In this document: in pieces, positions 52,154-60,670 of the stretch
Position numbering within the stretch: position 1 is the stretch's first letter
Layout: each line of letters starts with the position of its first letter
DNA from: Ktedonobacterales bacterium
GTDB lineage: Bacteria > Chloroflexota > Ktedonobacteria > Ktedonobacterales > DATBGS01
DNA: 64,000 bases
Direction: 5' to 3'
Assembly: GCA_036557285.1 (NCBI GenBank)
Contig: DATBHW010000044.1
Coordinates: forward strand, 62,001 to 126,000
The notes under the pieces: model-generated
The model's input: the letters and a program-made list of their open reading frames with translations, nothing else
What the model was told of the DNA's origin: nothing
Database searches by the model: none
Position numbers and translations under genes: made by a program

Positions 52154-52990
52154 ATGTCACGATCCGCTCGCAAAAAGAACCAGCGCCGAATGCCGCCTGT
52201 TCGGCTTATCTGGCGCCCCTTACGTCTGACCGCGATCCTTGCTTTTCTCTGCCTGGCGATCATCGGCATTGGCCTGGCTATCGTGGGAAGTGGTCAGGCC
52301 CATTTTGGGCAGAGTTCGCAAACCACCAGCGCCTGTAATCCCACGCTCATCACAACCGACAATCAGGCTCAACCCGCAAAATGGTTCTCGATCAACTCCG
52401 GGTCTGCTGCGGACATTTTAAGCGCGGCGCAATGCTCCGATATGTTCCAGAGCGCCTCGCAAGGCGCCGATCTGATCGCAAACGCATTACAGAACGGCAC
52501 GCTGGCCGCGCCGGTTCTGGTGAAACCCTATCGCAGTGATGTTGGACTGGCGCAGTTCTGGGTCGTTCCGGTGGTTGATAAAAACAATCATCCCCTGGCC
52601 CTGCTCACCTTTTTTTATAATCCTCAGTCCCGCCTGATTCATGAAGGGGAGTTCGACGCCGTGACGGGCGACATGTTTTACGTGAACCACTCATTTCCTG
52701 CGGTCACGGCCACTGCGGCTGTTGCAGCGGTGAGCGTCCAGCAGCACGTCGCTGTGATCCAGGGGCGCACGCCTGAACTGATCTATTTTCCTGGCGATTT
52801 TAGCGGATCGCAGGCGGTCCAACAAACCTTGCGCGAGGGAGGCACAGTCGTCATTGATCCCATCTGGCGCGTACCAGGAGCAGATGGCGTCTGGCACTAC
52901 GTCGATCACAACGGCCAGGCGCACCTGAACACAGACTTCCCGGTTGACCCGCATTACCAGCCCATGCCTGCGACAACGACCACTCAATAA
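52154..52990 (+). CDS. Membrane-anchored extracytoplasmic protein, unknown function
   Basis: The 278-residue protein has a basic cytosolic start (MSRSARKKNQRR), one hydrophobic helix (LTAILAFLCLAIIGIGLAIVG, about 25-45) and an external domain with two cysteines (Cys61 and Cys93) that could form a disulfide. Segments AQFWVVPVVDKNNHPLALLTFFYNP and GVWHYVDHNGQAHLNTDFP suggest a beta-rich fold. I do not recognise the family. It follows the C39-like gene, with AGGAGG further upstream and AAAGGA 8 nt before the ATG. Confidence 0.6.
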   Translation: MSRSARKKNQRRMPPVRLIWRPLRLTAILAFLCLAIIGIGLAIVGSGQAHFGQSSQTTSACNPTLITTDNQAQPAKWFSINSGSAADILSAAQCSDMFQSASQGADLIANALQNGTLAAPVLVKPYRSDVGLAQFWVVPVVDKNNHPLALLTFFYNPQSRLIHEGEFDAVTGDMFYVNHSFPAVTATAAVAAVSVQQHVAVIQGRTPELIYFPGDFSGSQAVQQTLREGGTVVIDPIWRVPGADGVWHYVDHNGQAHLNTDFPVDPHYQPMPATTTTQ

Positions 52991-53116
52991 GAGCGCATCC
53001 AGTTGAACAAGTGAGCCAGCTCACAGGGGTTACTTCCCCTCATTCGCGCGCGGGCGCTGCAACCGCCTCAGCCGCGCCAGATAGCGCCTGTGTTCCTGCG
53101 GCTTGCATCGCGTGGC

Positions 53117-54070
53117 TCATTGCTGGTGTTCTCTCTTCTCCTGACGGAGCGCGGCCAGGGTGCGCTCCAGCCCCTCCTGAAACCCTATTATTAGTTCATA
53201 CCCGAGCAGGCTTCTAGCCCGCTGAATAGCCGCGAGACTATCGCGCACGTCTCCGACGCGGGCCTCGCGGTACTCTGCCTGGACCCGCGCTCCGAGCAAA
53301 TCCCCGGCGACACCCAGGAGCGCATTGAGCGACCTCTGCTCGCCAGAACCTATATTGATTACCTGACCGACGGCGCGTGAGGCTTCGGCGGCCAGCAGGT
53401 TCGCCCTGACCACATTTTCTATATAGATAAAATCGCGCGTTTGCTCCCCATCGCCAAACACCACCGGACGGCGGCCCTCTAAGAGAGCGGTCAGAAAACG
53501 TGGGATCACCGCCGCATATTCGGAGTTCGGGTTCTGGCCTGGTCCAAAGACGTTAAAATAGCGCAGGGCCACCGTCTCCAGGCCATAGAGCTGCGTAAAC
53601 AGGCGGCATAGATGCTCTCCAGTGAGCTTGTGCAGGGCATAGGGTGAGAGTGGGCAAGGCGTCATGCTCTCTTCTTTGGGCAAAGTCGGCTCATTGCCAT
53701 AGAGCGCGCAAGAACTGGCAAACACGACCCGCCGGACTCCGGCGTCGCGGGCAGCAAGCAACACATGCTGCGTGCCGGTCACATTTACCTCCAGCGCCCG
53801 CAACGGATCGGCAATAGACTCTGGCGGCGAGGCCAGCGCCGCCTCGTGAAAGACCACCTCAACCCCCGCAGCAGCCGCGCGCACAGCCGCAAGGTCTCGC
53901 AGGTCTGCTCGAATGACTTCTGCGCGGCCCCCAAAGGCGGCGAGATTGCCTTCCCGACCACTGGAGAGATTATCAAACACCCGCACAGATTGCCCCTGCT
54001 CCAGCAGAGTTTGGGCGATATGCGACCCGATAAAGCCAGCGCCGCCGGTGATGAGATACCTGGCAGTCAT
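53117..54070 (-). CDS. NAD-dependent UDP-sugar 4-epimerase (GalE/WbpP-like)
   Basis: The 317-residue SDR protein has GGAGFIGSH (9-17) for NAD binding, VFASSCALYG, the Tyr144-x3-Lys148 catalytic pair in SPYALHK, and YFNVFGPGQNPNSEYAAVIPRF and GDGEQTRDFIYIENVV for sugar-nucleotide binding. This places it among UDP-glucose/UDP-GlcNAc 4-epimerases. It stands alone on the minus strand within the polysaccharide locus, and could supply UDP-GalNAc or UDP-Gal. Serine in the SSC position of the triad is present. Confidence 0.88.
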   Translation of the reverse strand: MTARYLITGGAGFIGSHIAQTLLEQGQSVRVFDNLSSGREGNLAAFGGRAEVIRADLRDLAAVRAAAAGVEVVFHEAALASPPESIADPLRALEVNVTGTQHVLLAARDAGVRRVVFASSCALYGNEPTLPKEESMTPCPLSPYALHKLTGEHLCRLFTQLYGLETVALRYFNVFGPGQNPNSEYAAVIPRFLTALLEGRRPVVFGDGEQTRDFIYIENVVRANLLAAEASRAVGQVINIGSGEQRSLNALLGVAGDLLGARVQAEYREARVGDVRDSLAAIQRARSLLGYELIIGFQEGLERTLAALRQEKREHQQ

Positions 54071-54274
54071 AGCATGCCCCTACTAATACTACTCATATAA
54101 TCCTTTTACTTCCCTTCTATTACTACCTGCTGTCTCGCTTAGTACTTTCTGGTAGACTCCCCCTGGATACCTTTCCATTCGTCTCTTATCCCGATAGACC
54201 GCTCTGCTGTCCCCTATCATCTCCCAGTTCTTCTAAAGTTGCAAGTGATTTGCTGGCACGTATCATGGGACATT
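54071..54274. other. Intergenic region between the epimerase and the methyltransferase promoter
   Basis: This is the left part of a gap of about 500 nt between divergent genes. It is AT-richer than its surroundings. On the minus strand GGATTATATGAG lies about 25 nt upstream of the epimerase ATG and may be part of its promoter. No coding frame is supported. Confidence 0.35.
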
Positions 54275-54303
54275 TTCACAATGGCAGAACGCTCTGCTAT
54301 AAT
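54275..54303 (+). promoter_or_regulatory. Strong promoter upstream of the methyltransferase gene
   Basis: TTCACA (54275-54280), 17-nt spacer and a perfect TATAAT (54298-54303) preceded by TGC give a near-consensus promoter with extended -10. The start site would be near 54310, about 264 nt upstream of the GTG start. Confidence 0.7.
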
Positions 54304-54309
54304 CGCTCT

Positions 54310-54573
54310 ATCTGAACAGACCCTTCCTGAGTCAGCGACGTTGATTCCTTGCTTCTGGCCTGACCAGTAAAGAGTCTGCTTCCACTTGATGTTGGGCGGC
54401 ATCATCCAGCGCGAGCAGGAAACGGGCAGGTAGGCAATGCCTCAAACGGTTGATGCTTCTCTCTCGGTAGACAAAGCGCGTAGATGAAATCGTCGCTGCG
54501 CGGCGGCGACTTAAGGCTTGGAATAGTTCTCAGCAGCGGCGTGCGCATTGCCCTGCAAGGAAAAGATAACTGA
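54310..54573 (+). ncRNA. Candidate structured leader of the methyltransferase mRNA
   Basis: Possible helices: GTCAG/CTGAC (54331-54335 with 54360-54364), TGATG/CATCA (54387-54391 with 54400-54404), GTCGC/GCGAC (54492-54496 with 54506-54510) and a long-range GGCAATGC/GCATTGCC (54433-54440 with 54545-54552) that closes most of the 3' half and ends next to the ribosome site AAGGAAA. No known riboswitch class was recognised. The region has no supported coding frame. Confidence 0.3.
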
Positions 54574-55488
54574 GTGCCAGACATCAAGACAACGCTTCAA
54601 TCAGGAAGAAGCATCATCAAAAATATCGCCCTGGGCAACCGCCTGATCGCTTCTTCCTATCAGCGCCGGGCGCCGCAGAGCGATGATCCTGAGAAAAACG
54701 AGGCCAGCTACCCACTGACCGTCTTTCACCGGCACGTCACGGCGCTGGAGCCGCTGCGCGGCTCCCTGATGGGCGCCGATCTGCTGGAGATTGGTCCGGG
54801 GAGCAACGTTGGCGTGGGGCTGCTGGCCTTGCTGGCGGGCGCAAAAAGCGTGACCTGCCTGGATGTTGTCCCCCGCGCTCAGGACCACGGCTCGAATGCG
54901 CTCTATCTGGCGCTGGTCAAGACCGCAGCCATTTTTCCCGATACTTACCTTGTCGCCCCGGCGCTGCTGAAACGCGCCAGGCACGACCCCGAAGGGCTGG
55001 CGCGTGACCTGCTGGACCGTATCAACTACTGCTCTCCAGTGGATATTGCCAGGAACAGCCTGCCCGATGCCTCGCTGGATGTCATTTGTTCGCATACCTG
55101 CTTTGAACACTTCTCCGACCCCGCAGGGGCCATTGCCCAGATTGCCCGGCTGCTGCGTCCCGGCGGCCTCACCAGCCACCAGATCGACCTGCGCGATCAC
55201 CGCGATTTCAACCGCCCGCTCGACTTTCTCGCCTATAGCAATACCATCTGGCGCTTGATGACCAGCCACCTGCCGAACGCCGTCCGTACCCGCTGGCGCG
55301 CTTCGCAGTACCGCGCCGCATTTGAGAAACAGGGGCTGGAAGCCATGTATCTGGAGGTATCACAAACAATCATCGTGACAGAGCAGATGCGCCACCAATT
55401 CTCGCGCTGCTTCCAAGCCCTGGACCTGGAAGACCTCGGCATTCTGAACCTGCTGCTCGTCGCCCGCAAACGCGATCATCCCCGCTAA
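54574..55488 (+). CDS. SAM-dependent methyltransferase
   Basis: The 304-residue protein starts at GTG 54574 with AAGGAAAAG upstream. It has motif I DLLEIGPGSNVGVGLLALLAGA (about 70-90), an acidic LDVVPRAQ, and SLDVICSHTCFEHFSDPAGAIAQIARLLRPGGL, the class I methyltransferase core, followed by a QIDLRDHRDFN segment. Substrate is unknown; its place beside sugar genes and a leader suggests a glycan or lipid-linked acceptor. It is probably monocistronic; REP-like repeats follow. Confidence 0.82.
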   Translation: MPDIKTTLQSGRSIIKNIALGNRLIASSYQRRAPQSDDPEKNEASYPLTVFHRHVTALEPLRGSLMGADLLEIGPGSNVGVGLLALLAGAKSVTCLDVVPRAQDHGSNALYLALVKTAAIFPDTYLVAPALLKRARHDPEGLARDLLDRINYCSPVDIARNSLPDASLDVICSHTCFEHFSDPAGAIAQIARLLRPGGLTSHQIDLRDHRDFNRPLDFLAYSNTIWRLMTSHLPNAVRTRWRASQYRAAFEKQGLEAMYLEVSQTIIVTEQMRHQFSRCFQALDLEDLGILNLLLVARKRDHPR

Positions 55489-55552
55489 CTGGACGGCTGG
55501 CCTTCTGCTTGATTTCCATCAGTAGTTCCACCACCTATCGGGGGTTGCCACT

Positions 55553-55582
55553 TGTAGCGCCGCCATCTTGGCGGCTCAACGC
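55553..55582 (+). repeat. REP-like palindrome, copy 4
   Basis: TTGTAGCGCCGCC-ATCT-TGGCGGCTCAACGC includes a 7-bp stem (GCCGCCA/TGGCGGC). It is in opposite orientation to copy 5 and both follow the methyltransferase gene. Confidence 0.65.
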
Positions 55583-55630
55583 TGGCCTGCTGGTGTGCTG
55601 GCCTGGAGGGCGCACGCTCGCCTTGGCGCA

Positions 55631-55661
55631 GCGGTAGCCGCCTGGAAGGCGGCGCTACCAG
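55631..55661 (-). repeat. REP-like palindrome, copy 5 (inverted)
   Basis: On the minus strand this reads CTGGTAGCGCCGCCTTCCAGG and then CGGCTACCGC, matching copy 4 in the core GTAGCGCCGCC-N-GGCGGCT. The pair could fold together as an inverted repeat around 50 nt of spacer. Confidence 0.65.
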
Positions 55662-55718
55662 TACCATGCCTCGCTTGCCAACACCTCATTTTTGCTAGAA
55701 CCTCCAGCAGTTCCCTAT

Positions 55719-55747
55719 TTGACAGCCCTGGTGTGCTGTGCTACCAT
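55719..55747 (+). promoter_or_regulatory. Promoter for the nuo operon
   Basis: A perfect TTGACA (55719-55724) and TACCAT (55742-55747) are 17 nt apart. The leader to nuoA would be about 100 nt. Confidence 0.55.
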
Positions 55748-55853
55748 TTGTATTGAAACATCTTTTAAGAAAAGCAGTATCTAGCGATGCTGCAAAAAAA
55801 TTGGCCGGGCGCGGCGGGGAAGCGTCGGGCTGGGGAAAAAGGTATCTTCTGTT

Positions 55854-56219
55854 ATGCTGCCATTTCCTGAGTATGTCCCCATCTTCATCTTGATTGGCCT
55901 GGCAATCCTCTTTGCCGTGCTGGTGACGGGCATCACGTTCGTGCTGGGTCCAAAGAAACCCTCACCGGCCAAACTCGCGCCCTATGAGAGCGGCATTCGG
56001 GAGATCGAGCCACTCAGGCGCCGCTTTCCGGTCAAATACCTGGTGACGGGCATGATGTTTATTATCTTCGACATCGAAGCCGTCTCCTTCTATCCGCTGG
56101 CGGTGCTGCTCAAGAGCGACCTGAAGGTGTTTGGACTGATCGAACTGGTCATCTTCCTGGCAATTCTGTTGATCGCCTATGTCTATGTCTGGCGTAAGGG
56201 AGCGTTCCGATGGGAGTGA
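55854..56219 (+). CDS. nuoA: NADH-quinone oxidoreductase subunit A
   Basis: The 121-residue protein has three transmembrane helices and the subunit A signature [43 protein letters not shown], with the conserved ESG and acidic residue in the second helix. It is part of the membrane arm of complex I near the quinone site. It overlaps nuoB by 10 nt and opens the nuoABCDEFGH order. Confidence 0.96.
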   Translation: MLPFPEYVPIFILIGLAILFAVLVTGITFVLGPKKPSPAKLAPYESGIREIEPLRRRFPVKYLVTGMMFIIFDIEAVSFYPLAVLLKSDLKVFGLIELVIFLAILLIAYVYVWRKGAFRWE

Positions 56220-56797
56220 ATAACCCCTGGGAGCCAGTGCAAACCATCTCGAACGCCCAGACGCCCCGCCTGTCGCGGGGCGTCCATGTGGAGTCCGGGA
56301 CCGGCATTTTGCTGACTCAAGTAGATAAAATCCTCAACTGGAGCCGCAGTTCGTCGCTCTGGCCGGCGCTGTTTGGCCTGGCCTGCTGCGCCATCGAGAT
56401 GATGGCAACCAGCGCCGCGCGCTTCGATCTGGCCCGCTTTGGCGCGGAAGTCTATCGCGCCAGCCCACGCCAGGCCGATCTGCTGATCGTCGCCGGGCGC
56501 TGCTCGGTGAAGATGGCCCCGGTGCTGCGGCAAATCTACGACCAGATGCCCGACCCCAAATGGGTCATTTCGATGGGCGCCTGCGCCTCCTGCGGCGGCG
56601 TCTTTAACAACTATGCCATCGTCCAGGGCGTGGATAAAATCATTCCGGTAGACATCTTTATTCCAGGTTGTCCGCCCACCCCCGACATGCTGCTCTATGG
56701 CTTTAACCAGTTGCAGGAAAAGATTCGCCTGGGCATTCCCAATCCCCCCGACCCGCTGAAGGTCGGCGCGGTGAAGAACCTGGGCAGCGAAAATTAA
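56210..56797 (+). CDS. nuoB: NADH-quinone oxidoreductase subunit B
   Basis: The 195-residue subunit has CCAIEMM (two adjacent Cys), [12 protein letters not shown] and [14 protein letters not shown]: the four ligands for cluster N2, the terminal Fe-S centre that reduces quinone. Length is normal for the family. Its start overlaps nuoA by 10 nt and it is followed after 28 nt by nuoC. Confidence 0.96.
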   Translation: MGVNNPWEPVQTISNAQTPRLSRGVHVESGTGILLTQVDKILNWSRSSSLWPALFGLACCAIEMMATSAARFDLARFGAEVYRASPRQADLLIVAGRCSVKMAPVLRQIYDQMPDPKWVISMGACASCGGVFNNYAIVQGVDKIIPVDIFIPGCPPTPDMLLYGFNQLQEKIRLGIPNPPDPLKVGAVKNLGSEN

Positions 56798-56825
56798 GCC
56801 TGAAAGAGAAGAAGGCTCATTACCT

Positions 56826-57446
56826 ATGGCCGAAACCACAAAAGACCTGGCGGTAAAAACGGTGGAAGCGGTGCGGTCAAAGTTTGGCGAGGTCGCGCTG
56901 GAGGTTGTCGAACATCGCGGCGAAACCACCATCCTGCTGCCGCCAGAAAAAGTACCAGCCGTCGCCAAATTCCTGCGCGATCATCCCGCGCTGCGTTATA
57001 ATTACATGGCGGATCTGACAGCGGTGGACTGGCCTGAGCGCGAACCGCGCTTCGATGTCGTCTATCACCTACTTTCGCTGGATACCCGCGCCGTCATTCG
57101 CTTGAAAACGCGCGTCGGCCAGCCCGGCGAGGACCACCCTGCCGTTCCCACCATCAGTCATATCTGGCCCACCGCCAACTGGTACGAGCGCGAGGTCTAC
57201 GATCTCTTTGGCATCACCTTCAGCGGACATCCCGACCTGCGGCGCATTCTGATGCCAGACGATTGGACCAGCTATCCGCTGCGCAAAGAGTATCCTCTCA
57301 CCGGCATCGAACTGCCGGAACCGCACTGGGGCGGACAGATACCGTTCAACCAGCCATTGCCGCAAGGCATTGGCCGCCAGACGATGCGGATCAATGAAAG
57401 CCGCCCGCCCACTCCTCCGCGCCCCGAACCAGAGCCGGGCGAGTAG
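56826..57446 (+). CDS. nuoC: NADH-quinone oxidoreductase subunit C
   Basis: The 206-residue peripheral-arm subunit has a compact N-terminal domain ([35 protein letters not shown]) and [34 protein letters not shown] followed by LRKEYPL, the diagnostic 30 kDa subunit pattern. The Pro-rich tail ([15 protein letters not shown]) is outside the fold. It is separate from nuoD here, not fused as in Escherichia coli. Confidence 0.95.
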   Translation: MAETTKDLAVKTVEAVRSKFGEVALEVVEHRGETTILLPPEKVPAVAKFLRDHPALRYNYMADLTAVDWPEREPRFDVVYHLLSLDTRAVIRLKTRVGQPGEDHPAVPTISHIWPTANWYEREVYDLFGITFSGHPDLRRILMPDDWTSYPLRKEYPLTGIELPEPHWGGQIPFNQPLPQGIGRQTMRINESRPPTPPRPEPEPGE

Positions 57447-57465
57447 CCGGGCAAGGACACACACT

Positions 57466-58698
57466 ATGCAAACCGGAGAGCAAACCGAACTCCACATCAC
57501 CGAGAGCGTCAAGGTTGATGAGACCACCCGTGTTGATACCATGACCATCAATATGGGGCCACAGCATCCATCCACGCATGGCGTGCTGCGGCTGATCATC
57601 ACCCTGGAGGGCGAAACCGTCGTCAAAACGGTCCCCGACATCGGCTATCTGCATACCGGCATCGAGAAGACCGCCGAGAACAAAACCTACTTCCAGGCGC
57701 TGGTTGTGACCGACCGCATGGACTACCTGGCCCCGCTCTCGAACAACCTGGGCTATGCGCTGGCCGTCGAAAAGCTGCTGGGCATCGAAGAGTTACCGCC
57801 CAAAGCGATCTATACGCGCGTGCTGCTGGTCGAACTCCAGCGCATCGCCAGCCACCTCGTCTGGCTGGGCACCAGCGCGCTTGATCTGGGCGCGCAGAGC
57901 GTCTTCCTCTACTGCTTCCGCGAGCGCGAGATGATTCTTGACATCTTCGAGTTAGTCTCTGGCGTGCGGTTGATGACCAGCTATATCATGCCCGGCGGCC
58001 TCCAGGCCGATCTGCCCCCAGGCTTTGACGAGAAGGTGCGCGAGTTTCTCCACATCTTCCCTGATCGCCTGAACGAGTACCATACCCTGCTGACCAACAA
58101 CCAACTCTGGCTGGAGCGCACCAAAGGCGTCGCCCCGCTCAGCGCCAAAGATGCCATCGCCTGGGGCTGTTCGGGGCCAGTCCTGCGCGGCAGCGGCGTT
58201 GCCTGGGACGTGCGCAAGATGTTCCCCTACTCCGGCTATGAGCAGTTCGATTTCGATATTCCAGTGGGCAGCAATGGCGATGTGTATGACCGCTATCTGG
58301 TGCGCATGCTGGAGATGGGCGAGAGCCTGAAGATCGCGCAGCAAGCCCTGGATGGCATGCCCGAAGGCCCCTACCAGATCAGCGACCGCAAAGTGGTGCC
58401 GCCGCCCAAATGGGCCGTCGCTACCAACATGGAGGCGCTGATCCACCATTTCAAGCTCTACACCGAAGGCTACCGCCCGCCGCAGGGCGAGGTCTACCAA
58501 CGCATCGAATCGCCTAAAGGTGAGCTTGGTTTCTATATGGTCAGCGATGGGACAGCGCGGCCCTATCGCATGCACGTCCGGGCGCCGTCTTTTGCCAACC
58601 TGGAGGCGCTGCCCAAAATGGTCCAGGGCGCATTGCTCTCGGATGTTATCTCAGCCATTGGCAGCATAGATATTGTGCTGGGCGAAGTGGATCGTTGA
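57466..58698 (+). CDS. nuoD: NADH-quinone oxidoreductase subunit D
   Basis: The 410-residue subunit begins at ATG 57466 and contains NMGPQHPSTHGVLRLIITLEGE, GYLHTGIEKTAENK, DRMDYLAPLSNNLGYALAVEKLLG and a C-terminal RPYRMHVRAPSFANLE, which form the quinone-binding 49 kDa subunit related to hydrogenase large subunits. A frame open upstream through nuoC was rejected because the family starts near the MGPQHP motif. It lies 19 nt after nuoC. Confidence 0.95.
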   Translation: MQTGEQTELHITESVKVDETTRVDTMTINMGPQHPSTHGVLRLIITLEGETVVKTVPDIGYLHTGIEKTAENKTYFQALVVTDRMDYLAPLSNNLGYALAVEKLLGIEELPPKAIYTRVLLVELQRIASHLVWLGTSALDLGAQSVFLYCFREREMILDIFELVSGVRLMTSYIMPGGLQADLPPGFDEKVREFLHIFPDRLNEYHTLLTNNQLWLERTKGVAPLSAKDAIAWGCSGPVLRGSGVAWDVRKMFPYSGYEQFDFDIPVGSNGDVYDRYLVRMLEMGESLKIAQQALDGMPEGPYQISDRKVVPPPKWAVATNMEALIHHFKLYTEGYRPPQGEVYQRIESPKGELGFYMVSDGTARPYRMHVRAPSFANLEALPKMVQGALLSDVISAIGSIDIVLGEVDR

Positions 58699-58731
58699 CA
58701 GCGGGATCGTTATTTAGGAAGGACCGGGTAC

Positions 58732-59304
58732 GTGGTATCAGCAGAAGCCAAAGAACAGATGCGCGCCGTTGCCGCGCAGTACCCAACGCTGCGCTCAGCC
58801 GTGTTACCGGCGCTGTATATCGCCCAGGATGAAGAGGGCTACATCACCGAGGCAGCCCTTGAGGCTGTTGCCGAAGCCTTGCGCCTGAACGTGGATGAGG
58901 TGAAGAGCGTTGCCACGTTCTATACTATGTTCTTCAAGGAACAGCCTGGCAAACGGGTCATCAAGGTCTGCACCAGCATTTCCTGTTACCTGCGCGGCTG
59001 CGATCAACTGGTGGAACATCTGGAAAACCGGCTGGGCGTCAAGCGCGGCGAAACCACCGCCGACGGGCGCTACACCCTGCTGACGGCGGAATGTCTGGCA
59101 TCCTGCGGCACAGCCCCAGTGCTGCAAGTGAATAACGAGTTTGTCGAGCAGGTCACGCCCGAGAGCGCCGACGCGCTGATTGACGCGCTCAACCAGGAAC
59201 TGGACAACGAAAGCGCCGGAACAGCACAGGGCCAGGAAAAAGCAGCTACGCCAGCGACGCCGGAGAAAAGCCGAACCGAGGCAGCCGGAACGAAGCGGCG
59301 TTGA
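58732..59304 (+). CDS. nuoE: NADH-quinone oxidoreductase subunit E
   Basis: The 190-residue subunit carries one [2Fe-2S] site (N1a): CTSISC and, about 35 residues later, CLASC. The region upstream (LPALYIAQDEEGYITEAALEAVAEAL) is the helical domain. The last 30 residues are an Ala/Glu/Thr-rich tail without parallel in short family members. The GTG start has AGGAAGG upstream. It overlaps the ORF of nuoF slightly and works with NuoF as the NADH dehydrogenase module. Confidence 0.93.
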   Translation: MVSAEAKEQMRAVAAQYPTLRSAVLPALYIAQDEEGYITEAALEAVAEALRLNVDEVKSVATFYTMFFKEQPGKRVIKVCTSISCYLRGCDQLVEHLENRLGVKRGETTADGRYTLLTAECLASCGTAPVLQVNNEFVEQVTPESADALIDALNQELDNESAGTAQGQEKAATPATPEKSRTEAAGTKRR

Positions 59305-59318
59305 AAGAGTCGAGAACC

Positions 59319-60617
59319 ATGCCTGAACTGATTGTGACCAGAGATATAGATGTAGAGAATATTGATATTCTGCCGGTCTATCGCCAGCACGGCGGCTATC
59401 AGGCGCTCGAAAAAGCCCTGAAAACCTACCAGCCTGACGACATCGTAGAGATCGTCAAACAATCGGGGCTGCGTGGGCGCGGCGGCGCGGGCTTCGCTAC
59501 CGGCGTGAAATGGGGCTTTTTGCCGAAAGAGAGTCCCAGGCCACGTTACCTCTGCTGCAACGCCGATGAAAGCGAACCAGGCACCTTCAAGGACCGCATG
59601 CTTATGGAGAAAAACCCTCACCTGCTGGTGGAGGGCGTCATCCTCACGGCCTACGCGACCAAAGTGCATCACGCTTTCATCTATGTGCGCGGCGAGCTTG
59701 GGCTGGCCGGACGCCAGGTGGCGCGCGCGGTGCGCGAAGCCTACGAAGCTGGCTATATCGGCACAGATATTCTCGGCAGCGGCTACGATCTGGAAGTAAC
59801 CGTTCATCGCGGCGCGGGGGCCTATATCTGCGGCGAAGAGAGCGCCCTGATGGAATCGCTGGAGGGTCGGCGCGGCTATCCCCGCCTCAAGCCGCCGTTC
59901 CCGGCAGTTGTAGGCTTGTATGGCGGGCCAACCGTCATTAACAACGCCGAGACGCTTGCCACGATTCCGGCCATTGTGCTGAACGGCGCGGACTGGTACG
60001 CCAGCTTTGGCACCGAAAAGAGCAAGGGTACGCGCATCTACTGCCTGAGCGGACATGTCAACAAGCCGGGCAACTACGAGCTTCCCCTTGGTACCCCCCT
60101 GCGCGTGCTGATCGAAGAATGCGGCGGCGGCGTCTGGAAGGGCAAAAAGCTGAAAGCGATCATCCCCGGCGGCTCGTCTACGCCGTTCCTCATGCCTGAT
60201 AAGCTCGATACTCCGCTGGATTTTGAGTCCATCGCAGCGGCGGGATCAATGCTTGGCTCCGGCGGTATCGTTGTTCTCGATGAAGATACCTGCATCGTCG
60301 GCGCGGTGCTGCGCATGACCGAGTTCTACCGCGACGAGTCCTGCGGCAAATGCACACCCTGCCGCGAAGGCACGTACTGGCTGACAGAACTGCTGGAGCG
60401 GCTGGAACACGGCCAGGGGCTGGAAAGGGATGTGCCGCTGCTGCTCGATATTTGCGACAATATGCTGGGCAAATGCTTCTGCCCGCTGGGCGATGCCGCC
60501 ACGATGAGCATCTCCAGCAGCATCAAACTCTTCAAGGACGAATATCTCTATCATATTCGTGAGGGGCATTGCATGGTTGGTCCAGGCGCGCTGGCAGCGG
60601 CAGCAATCGCCAGATAA
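59319..60617 (+). CDS. nuoF: NADH-quinone oxidoreductase subunit F
   Basis: The 432-residue subunit has the NADH site (RGRGGAGFATGVKWGF), the FMN-binding CNADESEPGTFKDR, GAYICGEESALMESLEG, and the C-terminal Fe-S motif SCGKCTPCREGTYW with a later Cys (DNMLGKCFCPLGDAA) for N3. It binds NADH and FMN. The start at ATG 59319 was chosen over a TTG upstream that overlaps nuoE. Confidence 0.95.
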   Translation: MPELIVTRDIDVENIDILPVYRQHGGYQALEKALKTYQPDDIVEIVKQSGLRGRGGAGFATGVKWGFLPKESPRPRYLCCNADESEPGTFKDRMLMEKNPHLLVEGVILTAYATKVHHAFIYVRGELGLAGRQVARAVREAYEAGYIGTDILGSGYDLEVTVHRGAGAYICGEESALMESLEGRRGYPRLKPPFPAVVGLYGGPTVINNAETLATIPAIVLNGADWYASFGTEKSKGTRIYCLSGHVNKPGNYELPLGTPLRVLIEECGGGVWKGKKLKAIIPGGSSTPFLMPDKLDTPLDFESIAAAGSMLGSGGIVVLDEDTCIVGAVLRMTEFYRDESCGKCTPCREGTYWLTELLERLEHGQGLERDVPLLLDICDNMLGKCFCPLGDAATMSISSSIKLFKDEYLYHIREGHCMVGPGALAAAAIAR

Positions 60618-60670
60618 CGCCCGCGCTCTTCATGTATCGCGTTTATCGCTCTTAACATAGAGAGAATAGT

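Larger units (their letters stand above)
55489..55853. other. Intergenic region before nuoA
   Basis: This 365-nt gap holds two REP-like palindromes and the nuo promoter described separately. The remaining sequence contains no coding frame that I can support. Confidence 0.6.

Noticed and set aside
56183-58575. Large minus-strand frames opposite nuoB, nuoC and nuoD
   Set aside because: The plus strand has well-known subunits with full motif sets; the antisense frames follow from base composition.
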